A DNA stretch of 64,000 nt from Ochotona curzoniae (lineage: Eukaryota > Chordata > Mammalia > Lagomorpha > Ochotonidae), in contig NW_024464918.1 in assembly GCF_017591425.1 (NCBI RefSeq), forward strand, positions 20,984,001 through 21,048,000. Direction: 5' to 3'. This document shows, one piece after another, positions 25,301 through 36,695 of this stretch. The notes under the pieces are model-generated. The model ran no database searches and was not told the DNA's origin. It saw only the letters and a list, made by a program, of their open reading frames with translations. Positions within the stretch are counted from its first letter, which is position 1. Each line of letters starts with the position of its first letter. The translations under genes were made by a program, and so were the position numbers.

Positions 25301-25488
25301 CAGATGTTAGTAGAAAACAAAATTTGAACCTAAACAGTAATGTTCAAAACACCAAAATGGCATAGCATAAAATATTATATAATGTTTCATATATGAATAT
25401 TCCTACCTTGTTAGAATAAAATTCATGTAAACTGCTTTGATATTAATAATGAATAAAATATAAGATTAAAATAACATTATAAAAAATT
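22331..25488. other. Unassigned DNA
   Basis: About 3.1 kb without an identified gene. A near-duplicate GAATTCT(A/G)TAG occurs on either side of an oligo-A run at about 24321-24359, and a purine-rich tract lies near 23290-23395. It may hide repeats beyond recognition by eye. Confidence 0.45.
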
Positions 25489-25496
25489 AAAACAAG

Positions 25497-25829
25497 GGCC
25501 CAGTGCAGTGGTTTAGTGGCTAAAGTCCTCGCCTTGAACGCACCAGGATCCCACATGGACACTGGTTCTAATCCTGGCAGCTCCACTTCCCATCCAGCTC
25601 CCTGCCTGTGGCCTGGGAAAGCAGTCGAGGACGGCCCAAAGCCTTGGGACCCTGCACCCGTGGGGAGACCCAGAAGAGATTCCTGGTTCCTGGCTTCGGA
25701 TTGGCACAGCACTGGCCGTTGTGATCATTTGGGGAGTGAATCATCAGATGGAAGATCTTCCTCTCTGTCTCTCTTCCTCTTTGTATATGTGACTTTGTAA
25801 TAAAAATAAATAAATCTTAAAAAAAAATG
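25497..25829 (+). mobile_element. Young CSINE, subfamily with GCTAAAGTCC head
   Basis: Full length: GGCCCAGTGCAGTGGTTTAGTGGCTAAAG head, CGAACGCACCAGGATCCCACATGG region, TCCACTTCCCATCCAGCTCC, GTCGAGGACGGCCCAAAGCC, CTCTGTCTCTCTTCC, TTTGTAATAAAAATAAATAAATCTT and A tail. A short direct repeat AAAACAAG flanks it at 25489-25496 and 25830-25837. Confidence 0.93.
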
Positions 25830-25837
25830 AAAACAAG

Positions 25838-27204
25838 TCTTTACTAGGCACATGCTACATGCCCATATACTGGCTTATAATTTCATATTTTACAGTCTCA
25901 GTTTGTATTCTCATTACAGAAGAAATAAACAAGAAGAAGTTAACTGATCTGTTCTGTGTTAGCAAGCTACTGTAGTCAAATTCAAATTTAGGCCCAAAGC
26001 TTATCTTCTTAGATGCTGCACAAGTTTAACTCATCCTCCTTAATTTTAAATCCTTGTGTTCAACACACATGATGGGATTTGAATGTTTCCCAAGTTCCTG
26101 GCTCTTCTCCTTCTTTGCTCTAAGGGAAAACATCACCTGTGCAGCCGGAAGGTCAGCCTTCTGGTGGGATACTGCTGCCTTCTCCACTTTTTTTTTTTTT
26201 TGCCCTTAAGTAGTAGTAATTTGCATTTGTCAGAGGAAATAAAAACAGACACCCTTCACATTTTGTTTAAACAGAGGTTGCCCAAACAGCCACCTTTCCA
26301 CATGCTCAGTTTTTCTGTGGGTGTCTCACAGCCGAGAAAGGCTTCACATATTTTTCAAACTGTACCATCACTGTAGCCATGGGAACGATGGCGTAGCCAC
26401 CTGGGTGACCATAAACAGCATACGGTGACCTCCTTGCTGACAGGCCAAATACCTGTGTGCACACGCACCCTAAAACAACAGTTAGCAAAAATTACAAAAT
26501 CCAGCAGGCTGGACTCACTATCAGAACATCTCCAAAGGCAGAGAATGCTACCCTTTATCAAAACTGTTAGCATAAGCCACTGCTAACCATGTTCTCAAAG
26601 AACCCACTTACACATTTTACATCAGAAACATAGGCTTGGCTCGTCTACGACTACATTCCCAGAACACATAAGAGAAAAAAAAAATCTAAAAGTTCAGTAA
26701 AAGTTGTCTAAAAGTTTCCAAATCATCCTTACAGGATGATTTCAGGAATGTCAAGTTTGAAACTGTTTGAAAAATAATTGACAGCACAGCATGTATTGCG
26801 TCAGTAGCCCTTTCAAAACAGGAATTCCATCTAACTCAGTAAGCACAGCCGAAGGCAGCCGAAAAAAGCAATCAACAAGAAAAAATATCAAGGGAAGAGG
26901 AGGAAATGAAGTCAGTTCAAGGTACAAATAGGGGTTGGAATTGAATTGGGTCTTCTTTGCACAATTTTCAACATTAAAAATAAATAAATAAAACTAAAAC
27001 TAAATATTCCCAGGAGGATAGTAGATACAGAAACTGTAGGGCAAGAACTCCAAAATCTTAAGGGAAGTCACTAAAAATACCTTTACAGAATGTTAAGGAA
27101 ACATGAGGACATATTGTGCTGCCATGGTAAATTTAAAAAGCTAAATAGAAAGAAGAGGTACAAGTACTTGATCTAGCAGCAAAGATTTATCTGGGACACT
27201 GCAT
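25838..27204. other. Unassigned DNA
   Basis: An oligo-T tract sits at about 26189-26203, with otherwise unremarkable sequence and no gene recognised. Confidence 0.45.
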
Positions 27205-27425
27205 CACATTATCAGAGAAACTGGGTTCTATGGTCTACTTCGGAGTCCACCTTCCTGCTAACGTGCTGTGAGCAGCAGCTGTGTGTAGCTGGCACGATGG
27301 CCGTCTGTATGTGGGAGACCTTCTTTGAGTTCTCTAGAAGTTGGCCTGACCCATCCCTGGAGGTCATGGGCACTCGGGAGTAAATCAGCAATGGAAGTTC
27401 TGGAAGGCAAACCGCCTCCAAATTT
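27205..27425 (+). mobile_element. Old CSINE, degraded
   Basis: TCCACCTTCCTGCTAACGTGC, GGCACGATGGCCGTCTGTATGTGGGAGACC, AGTTCTCTAGAAGTTGGCCTGACCCATCCCTGGAGGTCATGGGCA and GGGAGTAAATCAGCAATGGAAGTTCT follow the SINE order, including the 'GGCCTGGCCCAGCCCTGG' segment of the older subfamilies. Confidence 0.65.
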
Positions 27426-27552
27426 GGGATTTTGTTTTTGTTTAGTTGTGTTTCTTTGGTTGGTGGGTTTTTGGGGGAGGAGTTTTGGGGAGGGATGTTT
27501 GATTTCTGGTAACGTGTGAGTAATGGAAGTTAAAACTACCTTGTTAAGAAAT

Positions 27553-27915
27553 TATGTTTTTTGATTTGAAAGGCAGAGTTACTAAGAGAAAAGAAAGGAG
27601 AGAAGGAAGAAAGGCAGCGGGGAAAGGGGAGAAGAGAAAGGAGAAGAGAGGAGAAAGAGAAAAAAGGAATCTTCCACTGGTTGATTCACTTCCCAAACAA
27701 CCACATTAGCCAGAGTTGAGCAAGGCTGAAGTCATTGTTTTTCTTAAGTGCTAGACAGTCCATCCTCCTCTCCCTCATGAATGCAGAGGTCCAAGCACTA
27801 GGGCTGTCTTCCCAGGCCATTAGCAGGGAGCTAGATAGAATGTGGAGCAGTCAAGACTAGAAGCAACACTTTCATAGCAGGCCAACACTGCAAGAACCAT
27901 TAAACCCCTATACCT
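27553..27915 (-). mobile_element. Old CSINE with expanded GA-rich block
   Basis: Antisense: TTGATTTGAAAGGCAGAGTTAC, an expanded purine block (27570-27665), GGAATCTTCCACTGGTTGATTCACTTCCCAAACAACC, CTTCCCAGGCCATTAGCAGGGAGCTAG, then TGGAGCAGTCAAGACTAGAAGC. The purine block has grown well beyond the SINE consensus. Confidence 0.85.
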
Positions 27916-27973
27916 CAACAAAGACCCTCCTCTCAGCCTCTTAAACACGTACATTAAAAAAAATTTTTTTTAG

Positions 27974-28318
27974 GGCCCGGCGCAGTGGCGCAAGTGGTTG
28001 AGTCCTCGCCTTGCACGCCCGGGATCCCATATGGGCGCCGGTTCTGATCCCGGCAGCCCCGCTTCCCTTCCAGCTCCCTGCCTGTGGCCTGGGAGGGCAG
28101 TCGAGGACGGCCCAAGGCTTTGGGACCCTGCACCCATGTGGGAGACCCGGAGGGGGCTCCTGGCTTCGGATCGGCATGGTATCGGCCCGTTGCGCTCACT
28201 TGGGGAGTGAATCGTCGGATGGAGGGTCTTCCTCTCTGTCTCTCCTCTCCTTTCCAATAAAAAATAATAAAGGTAAATCTTTAAAAAAAAAAAAAAACAA
28301 AAAAAAAATAAATAAAAA
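27974..28318 (+). mobile_element. Young CSINE with A8T8AG target-site duplication
   Basis: A well-preserved SINE of the CCCCGCTTCCCTTCC subfamily, retaining many CpGs, from GGCCCGGCGCAGTGGCGCAAGTGG to a long A-rich tail with C and T interruptions. The flanks are AAAAAAAATTTTTTTTAG at 27956-27973 and the same string ending at 28336. The right boundary inside the A-run is uncertain by several bases. Confidence 0.93.
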
Positions 28319-28361
28319 AAAAAAAATTTTTTTTAGATAATGTATGCACAAAGTCAAATTG

Positions 28362-28690
28362 AAGAGTCTGGTACCATGGCTCAACAGGCTAATTCACCAC
28401 CATCACACATTTGCATCTCATATGGTGGCCAGTTTGTGTCCCAGCTGCTCCACTTCTAGTATAGCTCCCTGTTGGTGCTCTGGGAAAGCAGTGGAGGATG
28501 GCCCAAGCCTTTGGGACTCTGCATCCCCCCACAGGAGACCTCAAAGAGGCTCCTTGCTCCTGGCTTTGGATCAGCTCAGCTTTGGCCATCACGGCTGTTC
28601 GGGGAATGAAAAAGCAGATAGAATATTTTTCTCTCAATCATTCCTTCTCTAAGTAAAGCTGAATTTCTTATAAAAAAACAAAACTTTTTA
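28362..28690 (+). mobile_element. Old CSINE
   Basis: Diverged copy: GTCTGGTACCATGGCTCAACAGGCTAA head, TTGCATCTCATATGGTGGCCAGTT, CAGCTGCTCCACTTC, GGGAAAGCAGTGGAGGATGGCCC, CTGGCTTTGGATCAGCTCAGC and GGGGAATGAAAAAGCAGATAGAA. The tail is A-rich. Confidence 0.88.
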
Positions 28691-31600
28691 AAACATAACA
28701 TAAATTGGATAAATATATGTTAGAGCTTCAAGTTTGGGTTAGAACTTTCTGTGTCGCTTAATTCTTATTTTCTTAATCTGTAACAACAATTTTTAAAAAA
28801 CTGTAAACAGAGTAACATTCAGTTTTTGTTTAATTCTAGCAATTTTCCAAATTACAAATGTAAGCTACTCATTTATATCACATGTAAGAAACAACAACAG
28901 GAGAGTATATTTACTCTAGCTTTAACTGTAAAATTTAGATGATCTTTCGAGCAATGAAGTTCACGTCTTGACTGAAGAACGGAAACACAGAAAGAGTTGG
29001 AGAAAAGGGGGAAGCAAAAGAATCATCCTCCAGTGAGAGCCAACTGCTGACTCATTAGAGCATCTTTCACATGGGTTTCTCCTTTACTTGTTCTCTGCAA
29101 CTATACTCACACTGTAGCTACAATTCCATCTTGTATTTTTTTTTCTATAAAATTATTCTTAAAGTCAATACCACAATTGACATGCGCTCCAAAACTCCAC
29201 CTCCATAAAGTAAGATAAGAGAAACACCAAGAAAAGGACTTTGAGAAGTCTTAGTCAGCTGAGGTTGCTCTCCTTAACATCACATTGTTACTGGTTGGGA
29301 GGAGGTTTTCATGAAGTGTTGTGACGTACAATGGAGTATTCCATGAGTTAGCGAAGTATCAACAAATGACAAGACGACGAACAATTCCATGCCAAGAAGA
29401 TTGGACTATGATTCTGTTCTCTGAAATACAGCACACACAGCTCCTGGGCTCAGTGCTTTCCTTACACCTGCTGTAACAGATGTTTGTGAGTGTGAGCACA
29501 CACCTTACAAAGTCAATAGGAGGATGGAGAGGGGTAGAGGGAGGGTCGGCAGGCTGAGAGATGGTGGAGCAGATCAGGGCTAGGAGTTCAGTACCAAAGA
29601 CTACTGAGTCTTAGACTCCACTGGGCACTTTGTAATGCAGACTCACTTGTCACCAACAACTGATGTCTAATTGCTCAAGGGTGAACTTAATAACTTGTTT
29701 TATATGAGCATTCAGCATAGTATCCAAGGCTTTTAGTTGGAATAAAACTAGTTTTCGAAAAAATTCACATTTGCAAAATGAAATGCAGTTTTTTATGGAT
29801 GTTACACATGTTTAAGAAGCTTCTCGCCAATCTGATGACAAGATGTAAAATGAAAATTAACAATGAAGAATAAGAATATGTGAGTGAAAGTGTCGGCAGA
29901 GACACCATAAAGCATGACAGACACTGACCTGAAAAATAAGAGCAAAAGAGGAAAATAGGAGATTGGAAGGAAGACAAATAGTATATTAAAGGCAGGAAAG
30001 CAGGAATCGTCACAACTTCACATATTCACTCCCCAGAGATCTTAGCACGCAGTGTGGATACTTACAGCCATGGTGTGTTAGCATCGACCTCTCAACCATA
30101 CCACTCACATACATTCTGTGTGTCTCGTGACAGACAGATCATCAGAACCCAACGTCGGTTTCATCCAGCACAAGCAACTCATCACTGATGGAAAATGTGG
30201 ACATGGATGCTGTGTTTCACCTAGGCATCCCTCCCTCTGTCCAGCCAGATCTGCTGACGGACAGACAAACAGCAGCAGCAGCGAGGCGCAGAGGAAGAGG
30301 AGTAGCAGCGGGAGATGGGAAAAGTCACATAGGAGAGAACTTGTGCACGCTGATGGGCAAGATGAACGAGAACGTGTTTAAGAAAATACAAATAACCTCA
30401 TGTGATTCCGAAGAAGGAAATGTGAATAAAGTAGCAAGCATAGATAAAACTGAAAGTTTCATTTAAAATTCTACCTCTTAAAATCTTAATCACAGTTACT
30501 TACGTTGGTATTAATTGGTAAGAGAGTAAGGGCTGAGTATAACGAAAAAACTTTCATACTTTAATCTGTACAACTTTAATTACTTCATTTATAATGGTAA
30601 TATATTTACTTCACTGCTGCAGTAATGAAAAAGTCGAGCAGTAGCATCTTATAGTATACAAATAAAGGCATGTAAGTCACTCCTGATCGCTCATCCTATC
30701 ACATGCACCTTCTAAACATTTTTGTGCCTTCTCTTCATTCATTCCTATCATTTACATAATATTCATTCATTAGATGTTATCAATTATTTAAACATTTTAA
30801 TAAATCTTATAATGCCACTCTACTAGCATGTCTACGTACTCAATATTTAGGATGCCCATTCTCTTGGAGATTTCATGAATCATTAGCTTTTTTTCTAATA
30901 AGAACAGTGTGTACTATGAACATCATTCTAACTATAATTTTACAAATGCAGAGAAATATTTTAAAGTGTGACTACCATATTTTATGATTTAGAATAGTGA
31001 TGGGACAATAATTTAGGAACAATTTAACTTATATTAAGAACAGTGAATTTTTTAAAAAAAATTGACAAACATAATGCAGAGATCAAGAGACAGCATGATT
31101 TAGAACAGTGAGAAAGTTGAACCAAATAGCTCAACATAATCTCAGCTATGCACCAAAAGAGGTACGTGACAACAGGACAAGTTACTGTAAAATGCTTCCA
31201 TTTCTGTCTGGTTTCGCTGGCTTTGGGCATGATGGGTGTGGAACAGTGCCAGGAGGAATGGAACGGCCTGAAACAAACAAACACATGCGTGATACAGCTC
31301 TGAAAACTGAGTCAAGGTAAAAGGCAATGCAAGAGGAAAATGAGCAGCAACTTTCCTTCCATGTGTTCTCAGCTGGACTTAAGGAGAAGGAATGGCCGGC
31401 CGCTTGCTTGGAGCAGGTGGTTGAATCCTGACAGGAAGCACAATTAGGTTTTCCCGATGGGCCATCAAGCAAGGAAGCACCGCCCCGCCAGGCACAGAAG
31501 AGATGGGGTTAAGAAGAAATTGGATCTCAAGGTACAGAAATGACATAGGTAAACACCCAGCCCTTAAACGAGGCTGAGAAGCCTGTAGATCCACATCAAC

Positions 31601-32311
31601 TTCTTCCCCAGATGTGGCCCGCTCTTGCTTTTCTCAGAGGTGTCAGGTAAGAGTCCTCACTGGCAGTTCAGACAATAAATTTCATGCAAAAAAATCCCTA
31701 TGGTTACAGAGTCACTCTTGTGTATTTGGAAAAAAGTATGGCAAGCATTAGGGGATGCTTTTTGATAAGGAGACTGTGCTGGCTTATCAAGGTAATACTG
31801 GAAAATCGCATTATGAATTCCAAAGCAGAGATCTGACCGCATCTTCTGCAACGTCCAGCTGGTGCAGGACAGGGCTGTAATGAGGGTGAGGTTAGCCATG
31901 GCTTCGACTCTGTGAAGAAGTCTTTGTGTGGCCGAGAATGCTAACACTGTACTGGATGTTTCTGTTGTTCACACCTCAACCAGGCTTCCATGAAATGCCA
32001 CACAAGAAGCCCTGCAAAGCAAGTTTATTTAACTTACAATTGACAAAAGCGGTGGTAGGATACTTCAACAAATGAAAACTGCTTGTTGAATACGATGGTT
32101 GCTAGTCCATTATTAAGACTATAAAACACATGAAATTTGTTACTAATAACCAGAGGAGGGACAGTAGAGAGGTTGCAACTTAGACACTAGGAAACTGTTA
32201 CTGAAGACTTTGTACAAGGAAGAAGAGTCGCAGACAACACTGCAGTGGAGCATGGGAAAGAGAAACACCCCTGGCCACAGCGTTCCTCATGTTTTTATAC
32301 TTTTACAGAAT
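28691..32311. other. Unassigned DNA
   Basis: About 3.6 kb. TTCTGTGTCGCTTAATTCTTATTTTCTTAATCTG at 28749-28783 may be a MIR core. The sequence is AT-rich from 30.5 to 31.1 kb. Between 30.1 and 30.45 kb a short CpG-containing stretch carries two overlapping frames (30118-30381 and 30188-30466), neither with a domain. No gene is supported. Confidence 0.45.
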
Positions 32312-32690
32312 GGAATGATAGGGCTGGTGTTGTGCCACAGCAAGCAATGGAGACATCCCATACCAAAGTTCAAGTCCTCATACCGTTCAAGTCCTGGCTG
32401 CCCCAGTTCCAATCCACCGTCCTGTTAACACGCCAAGGATGGCAGTAGAGAATGGTTGGTATAAGGTCATGGGTCCCAGTCTCCATTGGGAGACCCTGAT
32501 GGAATTCCAGGCTCCTGGCTTCTGCCTGGGTCCAAGTCCAGCTGTTGTGGGCTTCTGGCAAGTGAATCAGTGGAAAGAAGATATATCTTTTTTTCTCCTT
32601 ACCCCTTCCTACAGCTCACCCTCTCTCTGGGCCATTCTGCCTTGTGAATAAATACATATTTTTTAAAAAGGAAAAAAACCAGGGTTTTAT
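32312..32690 (+). mobile_element. Old CSINE (long, older subfamily)
   Basis: GGGCTGGTGTTGTGCCACAGCAAGCAATGG head, GTTCAAGTCCTGGCTGCCCCAGTTCC, TGTTAACACGCCAAGGATGGCAG, CTCCATTGGGAGACCCTGATGGAATTCCAGGCTCCTGGC, GCTGTTGTGGGCTTCTGGCAAGTGAATCAG and TGCCTTGTGAATAAATACATA. The duplicated 'TCAAGTCCT' region makes it slightly longer than usual. Confidence 0.88.
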
Positions 32691-33056
32691 ATTTTATGCA
32701 TACTTTGCACATAATCCTGCCAGTCTGCCTTCTCTCTGCAGAGACAAAATGATCTGTAAAGGTTTACTCCTATCAGATCCTTCCTAGAATGACATCATTA
32801 CTCAGCTTCTCTTCCTGTGACACTGCAGGTGGAGACAAAGAGTACTTTTCCTCACTACTAGCTTCAGTTCCCAGACAGCAGGAGATGGCCACGTGACTGT
32901 CTCCTTCCTCCCCAGAACAAACCCTTCCAACAGCCCCAGCCTCACTACAGGCTTTCCCTGACTGCCCCCATGCAACAGAGAAGAGGCTCACACCACTGAG
33001 GAGACAACAAGGAAGGAGCAAGTGAAGCTGCAGGGCAGTCGACCATGAACGCGTGC
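32691..33056. other. Unassigned DNA
   Basis: A short unique-looking stretch between a SINE and the 14-bp minisatellite. It ends with ACCATGAACGCGTGC just before the repeat. Confidence 0.4.
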
Positions 33057-33112
33057 GTGAAGCCAGGTGAGTGAAGCCAGGTGAGTGAAGCCAGGTGAGT
33101 GAAGCCAGGTGA
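33057..33112 (+). repeat. Four tandem copies of a 14-bp unit
   Basis: The unit GTGAAGCCAGGTGA is repeated four times without error. Units 1-3 each yield CAGGTGAGT, a perfect mammalian 5' splice-donor consensus (exon|intron cuts after 33066, 33080 and 33094). The fourth gives CAGGTGAGG after 33108. Confidence 0.97.
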
Positions 33113-33378
33113 GGGCCGAGAGGAGGGGAGGAGCTCTCTGCAAGGCTGTTGGAGCCTCAGGTGGTAATGACTCCAATGACTGTGGCTGCTGGGATACCCA
33201 TCTGCATAATTCAGGGAAGAGTTAGTTCCACAAGTAAACTTGTTAAGTGACTTTCCAGTTTCCTCAGACTAATTCCTGCAAACCAAATTGCCTTCTTCTA
33301 AAAATGTACAAGTTCATTCTCATCTTAGAAAGGAACATATTCCTAAGTCCAGTTACCACAGCTGTAAGAAGCAGTCTG

Positions 33379-33714
33379 GGGGCCCGGCGCGGTGGCGCAA
33401 GTGGTTAAAGGTCCTCACCTTGCACGTCCGGGATCCCATATGGGCGCCGGTTCTAATCCCGGCAGCCCCGCTTCCCTTCCAGCTCCCTGCCTGTCGCCTG
33501 GGAAAGCAGCAGAGGACGGCCCAAGGCTTTGGGACCCTGCACCCGCGTGGGAGACCCGGAAGAGGCTCCTGGCTTTGGATCGGCATAGTATCGGCCCGTT
33601 GTGCTCACTTGGGGAGTGAATCATCGGACGGAAGATCTTCCTCTCTGTCTCTCCTCTCTGTATATCCGCCTTTCCAATGAAAAAAAATAATAAAAATAAA
33701 TCTTTAAAAAAAAA
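33379..33714 (+). mobile_element. Young CSINE with 13-bp target-site duplication
   Basis: Subfamily with GCCCCGCTTCCCTTCC. Intact head with B-box GGTTCTAATCCC, CTCACTTGGGGAGTGAATCATCGGACGG, TATATCCGCCTTTCCAATGAAAAAAA and tail. AAGAAGCAGTCTG flanks it at 33366-33378 and 33715-33727. It is inserted directly 5' of an older SINE. Confidence 0.95.
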
Positions 33715-33727
33715 AAGAAGCAGTCTG

Positions 33728-33965
33728 CGGAGGCTGGTATCACAGCCACCACTTGGGGTACCAGCATCTCCCCTCCAAGGGCCCCTTTAGGTCCAGCTCC
33801 TGCTGTCGCTGCCCACGTGGGGGCTGGAGACGGAGAGCCGAGCACCTGGCTTCAGCCTGGTCCTGCTCTTGCGGCCATTTATGGAATGAACCAGTGCATT
33901 CTCTGTGTCATTCTGCTTCTCTGTGTCACTCTGCCTTAAACAAATAAATGAATCTTGAAAAAGAG
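33728..33965 (+). mobile_element. Old CSINE
   Basis: GGAGGCTGGTATCACAGCCACC head, GTACCAGCATCTCCCCTCC, GTCCAGCTCCTGC, GGCTTCAGCCTGGTCCTGC, GGCCATTTATGGAATGAACCAG and CTGCCTTAAACAAATAAATGAATCTTG. It lacks part of the middle. The younger neighbour landed at its left edge. Confidence 0.8.
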
Positions 33966-34034
33966 AGGCGAGGGGAGGGTGGGGAAAGACTGGGAGAGAG
34001 GAAGAGTAAGATTCTCTGCATAATGCTGAACACA

Positions 34035-34115
34035 TTTTAATGAAATATGTATAATTAATAAATATATAATTAATACATATTAATGTAGAATATATTAACA
34101 TGTATTAATATATAT
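34035..34115. repeat. AT-rich low-complexity tract
   Basis: Repeated TAATTAATA, ATATATTAA and CATATTAAT words over about 80 bases with almost no G or C. Confidence 0.85.
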
Positions 34116-36544
34116 GGCATGAGGTCATCTAAGACTTTATATACTCAAGATTTTATGTTGCTAGCCACATTATTCCAGGCCAATGTCATTAAAAGTCTTT
34201 AAAAAAAGAAAAGGTGGTGGGGAGGAGGTCTCCTCTTTCATAGATGGAGAAAGTATTCAATTCAGACAAGGAAAGCACCCTTCAAAGCATCCATTTCCAT
34301 CACAGCTACAAGAGCTCCTGGACGTCAGGCCCTCCAGGATCACCGTGCCTCCCAGAGCATCTGTGGGTTTGGAAATCCTCCCCCACTTCCACACCATGAA
34401 TTCATGACCTCCCCTTTCTCTTATTTTTGTCTCTGTCAAGTTGTTTTCCCACAGCATTTTTACTTCTAGAAAACTATGCTAGCTGTGAAATTTCAGAGGT
34501 TTATTTTTAACCCTTGCACTTGTACTCTGCTGCATTTATAGAACAGAAATCTGTCCTACACAACAAACCCTTTCTTTTAAGTTGCATGGTGGCATCTCAC
34601 ACACCAGCCAGTTGGACAGAAGCTTCACTCAGGCTGACAGTTTGCTCTGGCCAGGCGAGCACAGCTGGGGGATTAGACTTCATTAGTCGTTGGATATTTT
34701 TTTCTTACAGAAGAATTTGTGGTCTTCTCGAAATGCCTACTTCATTCCAACTATCCTTACAGTGCAGGAAGCAATCTAAACATGTTCTTGTTTCTGTTCT
34801 TGGTATATAGAAAGGAACAGTAGTGGAGAGAACAGAGAAGAGTAAAAAGAGAAAACCACTTGGGAAAGAAGTACATGGTGGGCAACATTTGCACTGATTT
34901 CTAGAAATTGATAACTTTTACCCAGGATTGGTTTCTTTAGGACAAGTCGGCTGTGCCTCAGCTGGCTGGAGATCATAGAAGTTCAGCTATGAAAAGCTTC
35001 ATTGAGAAGACATAGCAGAAAACAGTACATTTTCACTGAGAATCTATAATTATTGCCTCCTCTGAGAGCTACAGAAGCCAAGAAAATGACTTTTTCCACT
35101 ATAGGGTATGGTGAGTTAGAAAAGTCACCACTTCCCAAAGTAACTATCAGAGACCAAAATAGCGAACAGGTTTCCTCACAGCAAAGCAAGTAAGAATAGG
35201 ATGCTAAGAAGTTAATGCACCGTAGCTGACCATCCACTGGACAGCATTTGTGGACCTAGGAGTTACGGGTATAAGTCCCAGGCAGGCCACAAGTATAACC
35301 TAAGGACATCAAGCAAGTAACAGGGACCTTTCTGTGTAGATGAAGAGATGGACAACATGGGACAGAGAATACAGACGGGCATGATGGAGAGAAGTGTCCA
35401 GGGCGAAAGGCCAGTCATGAGGAAGTGAAATGAAAGGCCAAGACACTCATGTGGAGGATGCTGTAGCCAAGAGGTGAAAGATGAGGGAGTTTAAGGAGAG
35501 AGTGGGGCAATCAGAGGACTCTTACTAGGCAGTGGTACTTAGAAGAGAGACAAAGTCGATTGATCCAATACGGACTGAGTCCTCAGTGAAATAGAGAGGC
35601 TGCTAGCGTGGATAACTGGCTGTATGGGACCACCAACCAAAGAGAATCTGCTAAACAGCAGCAGCAGCTTGGTGATGAGAGATGCCCAGGAGATGGTCAG
35701 GATCCTTAATGTACGTCATGTGCAAAGGGGCCAAGACTCAGGGGTCAGTTGTGCAGGTTGAGTAAAATGACACATGAGACTGAGCCCACACTGAGAGCGC
35801 TGCTTTTGGAAGAGGGTACAGCCTAGGAACTTCGGGAAGGGACAGGCTAGTGGACATCAAGGCAGGAGGAGCAGAAGACAGAGGGACAGGATGTCAAGGA
35901 CAGAGAGGTCAAGTTGTCAGTGAAGCCTCTGTTTCCTGTGAAGTGTAAATGGGAACTAGATTGGTAATTGAGGGTCCAAGGGACTCTTGGGGGAGAGGCT
36001 TTAGTAACAGTGCTTTAAAGGAATATTAGAGAGAAACAGAGACCTGCTTTCAAAGTACACTCTAGGCAAATCCAGTGCCCGGTTTTTCACTTAGTGAGAC
36101 ACATCCTTCTTTCGTTTCACATTGAGAATGAAGCAGGGCCACAGAAGATGGGGAAGGCTGCGGGGAAGGTACCACCAAAGGCGGCAAAGAAGCAAGAAGC
36201 AGTGGAGACAGTTGGAATCCTTGCAAGAGCAATGCAGATGGGGTTTGCTGCCCATCGGGGGAAAGCCCAAAGGCGAACACTGCCACATGGGTGCTGAGAT
36301 GGCTGTGTCCACAGAGTCACCTGCTTGGACTTAGGTTTCAATCACTGTACCGCACTTGTAAATGAATCAAAGCCACTAGTCCTCAACAAACCACTTTCCT
36401 GCTCTCAGTGCCAATGGCCAGAAGGCTGAACGTGCTGGTAAAACCGCACCAACACTATGGAAATGGACAGGAAGCTAAAACCACAAACTCGAATGTAGCA
36501 CTGGGATCAAGTGGCTATGTAATGGACGCGACCTATCTCCTACA
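34116..36544. other. Unassigned DNA
   Basis: The stretch 35.3-36.0 kb is purine-rich on the plus strand. The segment at 36140-36300 is locally open in three frames but matches no family that I recognise. No gene is supported. Confidence 0.4.
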
Positions 36545-36695
36545 CACCCATCATGCTGGTAAGTATTTTACACATATGTAACAACTAACCTCCTTCAATC
36601 ATGTCTAATAGCCTGTTTAATTTGACCTATTACTAGTACCATCCCATGGGCGAGCTTATTGACAAAGCAAATGACCTGCCTGGTGCCTCCTACTT
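36545..36695 (-). mobile_element. MIR SINE
   Basis: Antisense MIR. AAGTATTTTACACATATGTAACAACTAACCTCC matches AAGCACTTTACATGTATTAACTCATTTAATCCTC. TATTACTAGTACCATCCC corresponds to TACTATTATTATCCCC, and GAGCTTATTGACAAAGCAAATGACCTGCC to GAGGCTCAGAGAGGTTAAGTAACTTGCC. Confidence 0.6.

Noticed and set aside
33288..33680. 130-codon frame running into a SINE
   Set aside because: Most of its residues come from the young SINE. The same peptide recurs at every other copy (for example 6730, 28011).
36121..36340. Possible basic-protein pseudogene (MGKAAGKVPPKAAKKQEAV)
   Set aside because: The short lysine-rich stretch resembles many basic proteins. The similarity does not continue downstream.
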